From: Actinocorallia sp039871655
GTDB lineage: Bacteria; Actinomycetota; Actinomycetes; Streptosporangiales; Streptosporangiaceae
Direction of reading: 5' to 3'
Length of the DNA stretch: 64,000 nt
NCBI RefSeq assembly: GCF_039871655.1
Contig: NZ_JBDPLZ010000007.1
Location: forward strand, 1 to 64,000
Shown: in pieces, positions 1 through 8,026 of the stretch
How the letters are laid out: every line of letters starts with the position of its first letter
How positions within the stretch are numbered: position 1 is the stretch's first letter
Made by a program: the position numbers and the translations under genes
The notes under the pieces: model-generated
Seen by the model: the letters and a program-made list of their open reading frames with translations, nothing else
Database searches by the model: none
Told to the model about the DNA's origin: nothing

Positions 1-1
1 C

Positions 2-94
2 CGCTGGGCCGCCATCGACCAGATGAGCCGCCGCATCGCCCGCGGCCGCCCCGCCACCCGCACCGGACCAAGGCCCCTGGAATACACCCGGTAG
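2..94 (+). CDS. 3' end of an unidentified protein (partial)
   Basis: The first 93 bases read as an open frame of 30 codons ending in TAG at 92-94, with nearly every third base G or C, as in the real genes of this window. The visible C-terminus is rich in Arg and Pro and includes AAIDQMSRRIARGRP. No family can be named from this tail. The gene starts outside the window. Confidence 0.45.
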   Translation, partial: RWAAIDQMSRRIARGRPATRTGPRPLEYTR

Positions 95-233
95 ACCTCA
101 ACGATCAGCTCTAAAACACGCACTGAGTCACCGGCCATCTTGTGTCGACGCGACTACGCTTGGCGACGAAATTGAATCCACAGTCGCCGTCCGGCCTACA
201 CAACGCGATGTGTCAGGTCGGGGAGGGTGTTCC

Positions 234-1037
234 ATGGCTGCTCCTCCACCCGAAGAATCAGCGCGGGCGTTCTTCGCCTTTCACCTCAAACGGCTGCGTG
301 AGCAGCGGAAGCTCTCTCAGGTGAGTCTGGGCAAAGCGGTGCACGCCTCCCCCAGCCTGATCAGCAGCATCGAGAACTGCACCCGAACGCCGAGCCTGAG
401 CATCACCAAGGCCTTGGACCGGTTTCTCGGGGTACCGCAGTTCTTCGAGGCCCTTCACCCTCGAATCATCGAGGAGACGGGGCTCCCCGTAGGGTTCGCC
501 GAACTCACTGATGCAGAGGGCGAAGCGAGCACGATCAAGCTGTACGAGAACTTCGTCGTCACCGGCTTGTTCCAGATCGAGGAGTACGCACGGGCGGTAC
601 TCCAAGCCGCCGAACGGCCGGACAAGCTGGAGTTCCTCGTCGCCGCCCGAATGGAGCGGAAAGAACTGCTCTGCAGAGAAGAAGCCCCCATGATCATCGC
701 CCTTTTGGACGAATTCGCCGTCCGTCGGCTGTTCGGAGACCAAGAGGTGATGGCAAAGCAGTACCTCCACCTTCTCCATCTCGCCCAGGAACCCAGAATC
801 GCCCTGCACATCGTTCCTGCGGACTCCGGGCTCTGCCCTGAAGGCGCCTTCAAAATCCTGCACTTTCCAGAGAGCCCGGCCATCGGCTACGCGGAAAGCG
901 TGGGCGGCCAAGGACATCTCATCGAGACGCGGCGGCATGTCGCGCATCTCGATGTGCTGTTCGAGATGATCCGCAATAAGGCCTTGTCGGGCATAGACTC
1001 CGAACGAATGGTCCGTGATCTCTTGGAGGCTCTATGA
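234..1037 (+). CDS. XRE-family HTH regulator with DUF5753 domain
   Basis: A 267-residue cytoplasmic protein. Residues about 10-65 are a helix-turn-helix of the XRE/Cro type (HLKRLREQRKLSQVSLGKAV, then SPSLISSIENCTRTPS). The rest is the DUF5753 domain typical of actinomycete WhiJ-like regulators. ATG 234 is preferred over the in-frame GTG at 210 because GGGGAGGG lies about seven bases upstream of it. It overlaps the next gene, a DUF397 protein, by four bases (ATGA), the standard arrangement for this pair. Family knowledge links such pairs to development and antibiotic control or toxin-antitoxin-like behaviour. The specific target here is unknown. Confidence 0.9.
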   Translation: MAAPPPEESARAFFAFHLKRLREQRKLSQVSLGKAVHASPSLISSIENCTRTPSLSITKALDRFLGVPQFFEALHPRIIEETGLPVGFAELTDAEGEASTIKLYENFVVTGLFQIEEYARAVLQAAERPDKLEFLVAARMERKELLCREEAPMIIALLDEFAVRRLFGDQEVMAKQYLHLLHLAQEPRIALHIVPADSGLCPEGAFKILHFPESPAIGYAESVGGQGHLIETRRHVAHLDVLFEMIRNKALSGIDSERMVRDLLEAL

Positions 1038-1228
1038 GAAGCACCGACTTCACCACTGCCGTCTGGCGTAAGAGCACCCACAGCGGCGGTGACTCCGGTC
1101 AGTGTGTGGAGGTCGCTGCCCTTCCCGGCGTCGTCGGCATTCGCGACAGCAAGAACACCCACCGTCCCGCGCTGACCGTGAGCCCCCGGGCTTTCGGTCG
1201 CCTTCTCCACGAGATCAAGACCCCTTGA
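1034..1228 (+). CDS. DUF397 domain protein
   Basis: A 64-residue protein with the DUF397 signature: WRKSTHSGGDSGQCVEVA near the N-terminus, then VGIRDSKN and a C-terminal segment AFGRLLHEIK. It is translationally coupled to the XRE/DUF5753 regulator (ATGA overlap) and has GGAGG five bases before the ATG. DUF397 proteins are small partners of WhiJ-type regulators in actinomycetes. The molecular activity is not known. Confidence 0.92.
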   Translation: MRSTDFTTAVWRKSTHSGGDSGQCVEVAALPGVVGIRDSKNTHRPALTVSPRAFGRLLHEIKTP

Positions 1229-1363
1229 TCCCCGGCTGAGGCGGCCCGACGCGGGACGCCTCAGCCGCAATCCCTCACAGAGTCCTTCCTACAAGGGAGG
1301 TGGCGGCGATGACGCCCATTAGCGATGCCGGAAATTCGCTTGCGCGGGCGTGCCATCCTCTCG

Positions 1364-1560
1364 GCTTGGCTTCCTCCACTGCCCTGAAGGGCGGGGATTC
1401 CTTCCCTCGCGGGTCGGTGTTCCTGCTTCGCCGCCGGTTGCCCGCCGGGTTTGCGCCCTTGAGGTCTTACACCGGCTCCACAGGCGTTTCAGCTCTCCGC
1501 CAGCCCGGCGGCGAGAAGGTTCCTGGCCGCGTTGACGTCCCGGTCGTGGCAGGCCCCGCA
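1364..1560 (-). ncRNA. Possible omega RNA (tnpB 3' end and right end)
   Basis: In IS200/IS605 elements the guide RNA starts inside the 3' end of tnpB and runs through the right-end hairpins, with the guide lying beyond the element. Here the 125 bases after the tnpB stop contain no other gene and carry a GC-rich hairpin near the expected end. Existence is inferred from family knowledge; the 5' boundary is a rough estimate. Confidence 0.3.
1381..1392. repeat. Subterminal palindrome, right end of tnpB element
   Basis: GCCCTGAAGGGC is a perfect five-base-pair hairpin with a two-base loop, downstream of the tnpB stop. A related core CTGAAGG occurs at the other end of the element. In the family this region forms the 3' part of the guide (omega) RNA. 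Confidence 0.6.
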
Positions 1561-2598
1561 CCGGGTGCAGGTCCACTCCCGAACGTTCAGCGGCATCTTC
1601 GCCGCCCGGTGGCCACAGGCGGAGCACAGCTGGGAGGAGGGGAACCAGCGGTCCACCACGATCAGGGTGCGCCCGTACCAGTCGGCCTTGTACTCCAGCA
1701 TGCCCCGCAGCTCCCGCCACGCCGCGTCCGAGATCGCGCGGGCCAGCGCGTGGTTCTTGACCAGGTTGCGGACGGTGAGGTCCTCGATCACGACCGTTTG
1801 GTTCTCACGGACGAGCCGAGTGCTCAGCTTGTGCAGGAAATCCCGCCTGCGGTCGGTGATCCGGGCGTGGACGCGGGCGACCCGCAGGCGGGCCTTCTCC
1901 CGGTTCCGGCTGCCCTTGGCCTTGCGGGACAACTCCCGCTGGGCCCGGGCCAGCCGGCGGCGGTCCCGGCGCTCATGCCGGGGATTGGTGACCTTCTCCC
2001 CGGTGGAGAGCACCACCAGGGACGTGATCCCGGCGTCCACGCCCACCGACTGCTCCACGGGGCCGAGGCGGGCGATGCGGTCCTCGCACAGCAGGGACAC
2101 GAACCAGCGCCCGGCCGCGTCCCGCGACACCGTCACCGTGGACGGCTTCGCACCCTCGGGAAGAGGACGCGACCACACGATGTCCAGCGGGCCGTCCATC
2201 TTCGCCAGGGTCAGCCGCCCGTCGCGGAACGTGAAGGCGGAGCGGGTGTACTCGGCGGACGCGCGGGACCTCTTCTTGGACTTGAACGTCGGGTACTTCG
2301 CTCGCTTGTCCCAGAAGTTCACGAACCCGGCCTGCAGATGCCGCAACGCCTGCTGCAGCGGCACCGACGACACCTCGCCCAGGAAGGCGAGCTCCTCGGT
2401 GCGCTTCCACCGGGTGAGCATCGCCGAGGACTCCACGTAGGAGACCCGGCGGCCCTCGTTGCGGTAGGCGCGGGTGCGTTCCTCCAGCGCCCGGTTGTAG
2501 ACCAGACGGACACAGCCGAACGTGCGCGACAGCTCCGCCGCCTGCGCCTCCGTCGGATAGAAGCGGTACCGATACGCCCGCTTCACCTGCCGCCCCAT
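1489..2598 (-). CDS. tnpB: TnpB RNA-guided nuclease of IS200/IS605 family
   Basis: A 369-residue OrfB/TnpB protein. The start ATG at 2598 gives the typical N-terminus MGRQVKRAYRYRFYPTEAQ; upstream in-frame codons belong to the element end. The RuvC-like catalytic acids all look intact: Asp188 in GVDAG, Glu272 in VVIEDLTVRNL and Asp354 in HDRDVNAARN. A zinc ribbon has Cys325, Cys328, Cys344 and Cys347. In studied relatives TnpB cuts DNA next to a short target motif using omega RNA and helps keep the element at its site. No tnpA partner lies nearby. It reads opposite to its neighbours. Confidence 0.93.
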   Translation of the reverse strand: MGRQVKRAYRYRFYPTEAQAAELSRTFGCVRLVYNRALEERTRAYRNEGRRVSYVESSAMLTRWKRTEELAFLGEVSSVPLQQALRHLQAGFVNFWDKRAKYPTFKSKKRSRASAEYTRSAFTFRDGRLTLAKMDGPLDIVWSRPLPEGAKPSTVTVSRDAAGRWFVSLLCEDRIARLGPVEQSVGVDAGITSLVVLSTGEKVTNPRHERRDRRRLARAQRELSRKAKGSRNREKARLRVARVHARITDRRRDFLHKLSTRLVRENQTVVIEDLTVRNLVKNHALARAISDAAWRELRGMLEYKADWYGRTLIVVDRWFPSSQLCSACGHRAAKMPLNVREWTCTRCGACHDRDVNAARNLLAAGLAES

Positions 2599-2668
2599 GC
2601 CCCGCACTTTACCAAGAGAACCGATGAGAACACGCACAGTGAAGGGAGGGAGCGGCGTTTCCTCCCCC

Positions 2669-2678
2669 GCCTGAAGGC
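2669..2678. repeat. Subterminal palindrome, left end of tnpB element
   Basis: GCCTGAAGGC is a perfect short palindrome embedded in CCCCC and GGGG flanks, upstream of tnpB. It shares the CTGAAGG core with the right-end palindrome, supporting both as element ends. Confidence 0.5.
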
Positions 2679-2702
2679 CGGGGCCTCCACGCCGCAAACC
2701 CG

Positions 2703-3017
2703 ATGACCGAACCGACGTCTCTTTCCGAAGTCCGCTCCCGCATCGACGGCATCGACGCCGAACTCGTCCGGCTGCTGGCCGACCGCCAGGGGCTCGTACG
2801 AGCGGCCGCCGCCTTCAAGCGGGACGAGCAGGCCGTCCGCGCCCCCGACCGCGTGGAACGGGTGATCTCCTCGGTGCGTGCCCGCGCCGCTGAGGCCGGC
2901 CTTTCCCCCGAGGTCGCCGAGGCCGTGTGGCGGGCGATGATCGGCGCTTTCATCGAGCTGGAGCTGCGGGAGCACGCGCGAATCGAGGAGGACGCCTCAC
3001 TACGGGAAGACGCCTAG
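2703..3017 (+). CDS. Chorismate mutase, AroQ class
   Basis: A 104-residue all-helical protein matching AroQ chorismate mutases. Helix 1 reads LSEVRSRIDGIDAELVRLLA with the conserved Arg and the D-x-x-L pattern, followed by RQGLVRAAAAFK and RVERVIS. It converts chorismate to prephenate for Phe/Tyr synthesis, or feeds a secondary pathway. The length fits a stand-alone monofunctional enzyme. The ATG at 2703 has no Shine-Dalgarno in the preceding 15 bases, which are the edge of the tnpB element. Insertion may therefore have removed the native leader, and expression is uncertain. Confidence 0.88.
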   Translation: MTEPTSLSEVRSRIDGIDAELVRLLADRQGLVRAAAAFKRDEQAVRAPDRVERVISSVRARAAEAGLSPEVAEAVWRAMIGAFIELELREHARIEEDASLREDA

Positions 3018-3051
3018 GGAGTCGTGCCTCTCGGTCGTCCGTCCGCCGCTC

Positions 3052-3567
3052 CTACTCCTCGAGAAAGTCGGGTGGGCAGTCGATCTCTTCGCCTTGCTCG
3101 TCAGAACACCGCACCGTTCCGGAATCGCCGTCGTCCTGCCACGGGTCCGCGAAGTCGGCGAATTCCACGAAGATCCCGAAGCCGATGGCGGCGATGACCA
3201 GTCCGACGGCCACCGAACCGAGCCCGGACAGGGGGGACGATCCTCCGTCGATCTCCGCAGCGGTCGGATCGGCCGGGTCGTAGAGAACCTCGACCTCCTT
3301 GCCGACTCCGTGGCCGGACGTCTGCCTCGATTCCGCGGTGACCTGGCGGCCTTCCAGCGTGGTGAAGGTCAGGACCGGCCGCGGGCTCGCCCGCAGGTGC
3401 CGGCCCGAACCGGAGAACCGGTTCTGGACGTCGGTGACGGTGCCGGGGACCCGCTGAGCCCTCCTCCTCCAAGCACGGTCCCGTATCTCCCCGCGCACCG
3501 CGGCCACCACGACGGCGAATCCGATGACGACGAAGACCAGCGGAAAATAGCCAAGGAAAGTAGGCAC
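3052..3567 (-). CDS. DUF3592 membrane protein
   Basis: A 171-residue protein with two membrane helices: residues about 7-24 (FPLVFVVIGFAVVVAAV) and about 120-142 (GSVAVGLVIAAIGFGIFVEF). Between them is a small soluble segment with VPGTVTDVQNRF, PVLTFTTLEGRQVTAES and VEVLYDPADPTAAEID, the pattern of DUF3592 proteins. The acidic C-terminal tail has two Cys. The function of DUF3592 is unknown. It faces the chorismate mutase gene convergently with a 34-base gap. Confidence 0.8.
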   Translation of the reverse strand: MPTFLGYFPLVFVVIGFAVVVAAVRGEIRDRAWRRRAQRVPGTVTDVQNRFSGSGRHLRASPRPVLTFTTLEGRQVTAESRQTSGHGVGKEVEVLYDPADPTAAEIDGGSSPLSGLGSVAVGLVIAAIGFGIFVEFADFADPWQDDGDSGTVRCSDEQGEEIDCPPDFLEE

Positions 3568-3824
3568 CTAGGCAAATTACCTGAGCCACCTCATCCCAAA
3601 AGATGTCAGCCGACACCTCGACGTGAGGGGAGCATCGGGCCGGAGGGCGCGGGGCTCCAACGGCTCGTGGCCGAACACCGGAGCCGATCGGACGATCGCC
3701 CCTGCGGAGGTCTCCTCGGTGCTCGCCCTTCCGGGAAATGCGCGGCACCCATGTCCGGGCCGGGCGGGTCGGTCCGGTGTTCTCCCAGGTGAGCGGGGGA
3801 GGATGAGGGTCGGAGGTGTCGAGG

Positions 3825-4895
3825 GTGGGGGAACTTCACGGGTGGGAGGCGCAGGCTCCGGGCTACCCGGAGATGCGGCCCTTCGGGTCATGGGAGACAC
3901 CGGGCTTCCCGGTGTACAAGAGGCTGGAGGAGCGGCTGCGCTTCACCGAGAGCCATCCGGATCCGGTGGTCGCCCATGTCATGGCCGTCTGCTCGGCCTA
4001 CGCGTACGCGGGGCCCGACACGGTTTCGATGATCATGGCAAGGCTGGGGCTGAGGGACAACAAGTGCCGGATGGTCGCGATGTCGGTGGACGCGATGTTC
4101 CTCCGCTCGACCGCGTTCATCGTGCAGAGCCACAGCGGGCGGGTCGCGATCCTGTGCTACCGGGGCACGGAGCCGGCGAACCTCATCAACTGGATGGTGA
4201 ACCTCGACTTCGAGCCCGAACGGACGAGCTACCAGTTCGGGGATCCGTGCAACACGGTGCACGGGGGGTTCTACCGGAACACGCGGGCCACACGCTATGA
4301 GGTCATGAACACCCTGAAGAACATGCAGCACCTGGAGGCGCTCTACATCACCGGCCACAGTCTGGGCGGGGCCATGGCCGGGCTGATGGGGGTCATGATC
4401 AGGCATGAGGAGAATTACCGTACGGCGCTCTTCAAGCGGCTCAAGGCCGTCTACACCTTCGGGCAGCCGATGATCGGTGATCCGGGATTCGCCGGGAAGT
4501 GCCAGCAGAACGACTTCCTCCGAAAGCGCGTCATCCGCTATATCCACGACCGCGACATCGTTCCCCGGCTCCCGCCCTCGGCTTCAGGGGACTACCGCCA
4601 CTTCGGGCGGGAGTACGAGTACCGCATACCTCGCCTCCGCCACCTGCTGCCGGGGCCGACGGCCCCGGTCGGCGGCGAGTGCGGCCCTCCGCCGGGAGCG
4701 TGGCGGGAGAACACCGTCCCCACAGGCCAGGCGTGGGGCCTTCCCGCCATCGCACTGGCCGGCGTGGCGTTCGTCGCGGGCAAGTTCCGCTGGACCCGTG
4801 CCCTGCCCGCCGTCTATTCGATCGACGACCACTTTCCCCGCCACTACGTCACGGCACTCACCCCCGAAGGCGTGCAGAACGAATACGGCGACTGA
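3825..4895 (+). CDS. Class 3 lipase-fold hydrolase
   Basis: A 356-residue alpha/beta hydrolase. The nucleophile elbow is GHSLGGA with Ser179. The segment YIHDRDIVPRLPP carries the likely catalytic Asp, and DDHFPRHYV near the C-terminus a likely His, as in fungal class 3 lipases. No signal peptide is evident. GTG 3825 is chosen because GGAGG sits eight bases before it; an in-frame GTG at 3816 is possible. It precedes the heme-dioxygenase operon on the same strand with a 189-base gap, so it could supply free fatty acid but may be a separate unit. Its true substrate is not shown by the sequence. Confidence 0.82.
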   Translation: MGELHGWEAQAPGYPEMRPFGSWETPGFPVYKRLEERLRFTESHPDPVVAHVMAVCSAYAYAGPDTVSMIMARLGLRDNKCRMVAMSVDAMFLRSTAFIVQSHSGRVAILCYRGTEPANLINWMVNLDFEPERTSYQFGDPCNTVHGGFYRNTRATRYEVMNTLKNMQHLEALYITGHSLGGAMAGLMGVMIRHEENYRTALFKRLKAVYTFGQPMIGDPGFAGKCQQNDFLRKRVIRYIHDRDIVPRLPPSASGDYRHFGREYEYRIPRLRHLLPGPTAPVGGECGPPPGAWRENTVPTGQAWGLPAIALAGVAFVAGKFRWTRALPAVYSIDDHFPRHYVTALTPEGVQNEYGD

Positions 4896-5084
4896 TTCCC
4901 CGGCGAATCCAGATCCCGGTACACGACTCCTTAAAAACACGCTTCTCCCGATTGCCCGGTCTCTTCCTAGATTTTGTTCTTTCCCCAGGGTGCTGGAAGA
5001 ACGGGCGGGAATTCTTCTATCTGGCGTTCCACCCGGCGATCGCCGGGTCTCCAGAGACAACGGGTGGCACCGGTAGGAGAGTCG

Positions 5085-8012
5085 ATGCACGAGACCGAAC
5101 AGCGGGTGCGCCCTGCCCGCGAGACGACCACGGCGCCCGCCGCGCCCAGGGCCGCGGAGCGGTACGAGCGTTACGCGGGCGGCAGCCCCGAGTTCGAGCG
5201 CAGGCTCTTCGAGCGGCTCGCGCGCGACCTCATGATGGTCCAGCTGAAGGTCAAGAAGCGGAGCGGCGCGCGTTCCGTCGACCGGGCCTTCCATGCCAAG
5301 GGGCTCCTCGGCGTGGAGAACGCCAGGCTGCGCTTCCGTCCCGACCTTCCCGAGGAGTTGCGGGTCGGCTTCGCCCAGCCCGGCGCCGACTACCCGGTCA
5401 TCGCGCGGTTCTCCAACGCCAGCGGGCTCCGCCAGCCGGACTCCGAACCCGACCTGCGCGGTGTGGCCCTGCGGGTCCAGGCGGGCCGGGAGGAGACCCA
5501 CGACCTCCTCATGACCAACCACCCGGTCTCCCATGCCAAGAACGCCGTCGAGTTCGTGGCGTTCGCCCAGGCCATGGCGGGCGCCGACACCACCCCGCGC
5601 AAGGCGTTCGGGCTGTTCGTCAAGCTTCCCCGGAAGGTCGGCTGGTCCACCGCCGCGCGGATGCGGCGCAACATCAGGGCGGGCACCCGCCGCGAGGTGC
5701 GCAGCCTGGCGCTGGAGAAGTACTGGAGCCGCGGCGCGATGCTCTGGGGCGAGGCCGGGCCGGTGCGCTTCCACCTGCGGCCCGCGCCGGGCACGGCCCA
5801 GGCGCCTCCCCCGTCCAAGAGCGACCCCGACTACCTGAGCCACGAGATGGCCGCACGCCTGTCCAGGGGGGACGTCGTCTTCGAACTGTGCGTCCAGCGG
5901 TACCGGGACCCCAGGCACACGCCCGTCGAGAACGGGGCCGCCGCCTGGAAGGAGAAGCACGCGCCTTCCATCCCGGTCGCGACGCTGACCATCCCGCGCC
6001 AGAACACCGGCACCGCCATGGCCCGAGCCGCCGCCCTGCGCGTCGACAAGCTCGCCTTCGACCCGTGGAACACCACGGCCGACTTCCGTCCCCTCGGCAA
6101 CATCAACCGCGCCCGCAAGGCCGTGTACGAGGCCGGCAGCGCCCACCGGCGGGGCTACCGCTTCATCACCCCCGTCCCCCGGCGCAACGTCCTCGTCGTC
6201 AAGGCCGTGAGCCTGAAGTTCCGCGCCGTCAACAGGTTCGTCCCGTGGCACCGGCTGCCCACCCGGCTGGGTCTGCTCAATCTCGTCGCCTTCCGGGAGC
6301 GGATGCGCCGCCGCAACCTCATCGACACCGAGGTCCGCGAGGCACCGCCGACGCCCCGCCTGATGCCCCCGCTCATCGACGAAGAACTGCTCGTGCGGCG
6401 CAGCTTCGACGGCACCTACAACGACCTGTCCGAACCGGTGATGGGCTCCCTCGGCACGGCCTTCGGACGCAACATGCGTCCCGTCTACCGGCCCGAGCTG
6501 GCCAACGTCCCCAACCCCGTGACCGTCAGCAGGCAGCTGCTGCAGCGCCGGGAGTTCATCCCGGCCCGCACCCTCAACCTGCTGGCCGCCTCATGGATCC
6601 AGTTCCAGGTGCACGACTGGGTCAACCACCAGCGCTACCCCGTCGGCACCAAGAGCGTCGAGGTCCCGATGCCGCCCGGCATGACGTGGGCCAACGTCCC
6701 GGGAGGGCGTCCCGAGCGGGTGATGCGCTTCGCCGAGAACCACGGCGTCACCACCGCCGCCGGCGACCCGCCGATCCTGTTCGCCAACACCGCCTCCCAC
6801 TGGTGGGACGGCTCGGAGGTCTACGGAGCCGACGAGACCGTCGCCAGGTCCCTGCGCGAGCCCGACGGCGGCGCAGACCTGCACCTGGAGGAGGGCCACT
6901 TGCCGGTCGGCCCCGACGGCGTTCCGCTCACCGGCTTCCGGGAGAACTGGTGGCTGGGCGTCAGCCTCATGCACACGCTCTTCGCCCGCGAGCACAACAC
7001 GGTGTGCGAGGCGCTGCGCGCCGAGTACCCGCGCATGGACGAGGAGCGGGTCTACCACACGGCGAGGCTCATCATCTCCGCGCTCATCGCCAAGATCCAC
7101 ACCGTGGAGTGGACCCCGGCGATCCTCGCCACCGAGATGCTCGACATCGGCATGCACGCCAACTGGCAGGGGCCGCCCCGCAACTGGCTGACCCGGCTGG
7201 GCCTGTGGCTGGCCGACCAGCACGCGCTCACCGGCATCCCCGGGACGCTGCCCGACCACCACGGCGTGCCGTACTCGCTCACCGAGGAGTTCGTCACCGT
7301 CTACCGGATGCACCCGCTGATCCCCGACGACTACGAGTTCGCCGACCACCGCTCCGGACGGCCCCTGGGATCCGTGGGGTTCGACGACCTGCAGGGCGCC
7401 GCCTCGGAGACCCTCCTGCGCCAGACGGGCCTGGCGAGCGCGCTCTACTCGTTCGGCATCGCCCATCCGGGCGCGATCACCTTGTACAACTACCCGAGGT
7501 CGCTGCAGCGGCTGGAGCGGGACGGGGAGATCATCGACCTGTCGGTGGTCGACCTCGTGCGCACCCGCCGGCGCGGCGTGCCCCGCTACAACGACTTCCT
7601 CTCCGGCCTGAACAAGCCGCGCATCCGCCGGTTCGAGGACCTCAGCTCCGACCCGGAGACGGTGGCGCGGCTCAAGGACGTCTACCGGAGGGTCGACGAG
7701 ATCGACACGATGGTCGGCATGTTCGCCGAGAACCCCCCGGAGGGGTTCGGCTTCAGCGACACGGCCTTCCGCGTCTTCCTCCTCATGGCCACCCGGCGGC
7801 TCCAGAGCGACCGGTTCCTGACCGTCGACTTCAGGCCCGAGATCTACACGCCGCTCGGCATGGACTGGATCGACCGCAACGGCATGAAGAGCGTGCTGCT
7901 CCGGCACTGCCCGGAACTGGCGTCCTTCCTGCCCAGGGAGGCGAGCGCCTTCGCGCCCTGGCGGCCGACGCTGCCCGAGGAGCCCGCGGCCGGCGGTCCC
8001 AAGTTCTCCTGA
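5085..8012 (+). CDS. Catalase-like / heme fatty-acid dioxygenase fusion
   Basis: A 975-residue two-domain heme protein. Residues about 50-400 resemble catalase-related enzymes: FHAKG with distal His70, ARFSNASG, and an R344-xxx-Y348 pair that matches the proximal heme tyrosine of catalases. Residues about 410-945 match the cyclooxygenase/alpha-dioxygenase/linoleate diol synthase branch of animal-type heme peroxidases: distal His510 in QFQVHDW, WWDGSEVYG, and EEFVTVYRMHPLIPD with Tyr740 three residues before proximal His743. That Tyr-His spacing is the dioxygenase signature. No signal peptide. ATG 5085 has AGGAGA four bases upstream. It probably makes and then transforms a fatty-acid hydroperoxide; the substrate is unknown. 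It heads an operon with the next two genes. Confidence 0.85.
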   Translation: MHETEQRVRPARETTTAPAAPRAAERYERYAGGSPEFERRLFERLARDLMMVQLKVKKRSGARSVDRAFHAKGLLGVENARLRFRPDLPEELRVGFAQPGADYPVIARFSNASGLRQPDSEPDLRGVALRVQAGREETHDLLMTNHPVSHAKNAVEFVAFAQAMAGADTTPRKAFGLFVKLPRKVGWSTAARMRRNIRAGTRREVRSLALEKYWSRGAMLWGEAGPVRFHLRPAPGTAQAPPPSKSDPDYLSHEMAARLSRGDVVFELCVQRYRDPRHTPVENGAAAWKEKHAPSIPVATLTIPRQNTGTAMARAAALRVDKLAFDPWNTTADFRPLGNINRARKAVYEAGSAHRRGYRFITPVPRRNVLVVKAVSLKFRAVNRFVPWHRLPTRLGLLNLVAFRERMRRRNLIDTEVREAPPTPRLMPPLIDEELLVRRSFDGTYNDLSEPVMGSLGTAFGRNMRPVYRPELANVPNPVTVSRQLLQRREFIPARTLNLLAASWIQFQVHDWVNHQRYPVGTKSVEVPMPPGMTWANVPGGRPERVMRFAENHGVTTAAGDPPILFANTASHWWDGSEVYGADETVARSLREPDGGADLHLEEGHLPVGPDGVPLTGFRENWWLGVSLMHTLFAREHNTVCEALRAEYPRMDEERVYHTARLIISALIAKIHTVEWTPAILATEMLDIGMHANWQGPPRNWLTRLGLWLADQHALTGIPGTLPDHHGVPYSLTEEFVTVYRMHPLIPDDYEFADHRSGRPLGSVGFDDLQGAASETLLRQTGLASALYSFGIAHPGAITLYNYPRSLQRLERDGEIIDLSVVDLVRTRRRGVPRYNDFLSGLNKPRIRRFEDLSSDPETVARLKDVYRRVDEIDTMVGMFAENPPEGFGFSDTAFRVFLLMATRRLQSDRFLTVDFRPEIYTPLGMDWIDRNGMKSVLLRHCPELASFLPREASAFAPWRPTLPEEPAAGGPKFS

Positions 8013-8026
8013 ACTGGAGGGTGAGC

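Larger units (their letters stand above)
1364..2690 (-). mobile_element. IS200/IS605-type element carrying tnpB only
   Basis: The segment holds one tnpB gene read on the minus strand. It is bounded by GC-rich imperfect palindromes around CTGAAGG on both sides (about 1381-1392 and 2669-2678). Such subterminal hairpins are the usual ends of IS200/IS605 elements. No tnpA (Y1 transposase) is present, so the element is not autonomous by itself. The exact ends are estimated from the hairpins and from the GGAGG-type sequence just outside the right one on the minus strand. The left end stops only about a dozen bases before the chorismate mutase start. Confidence 0.6.

Noticed and set aside
3568..3824. 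Possible genes between the DUF3592 and lipase genes
   Set aside because: Short open frames on both strands conflict with each other and show no domain or ribosome site; treated as intergenic.
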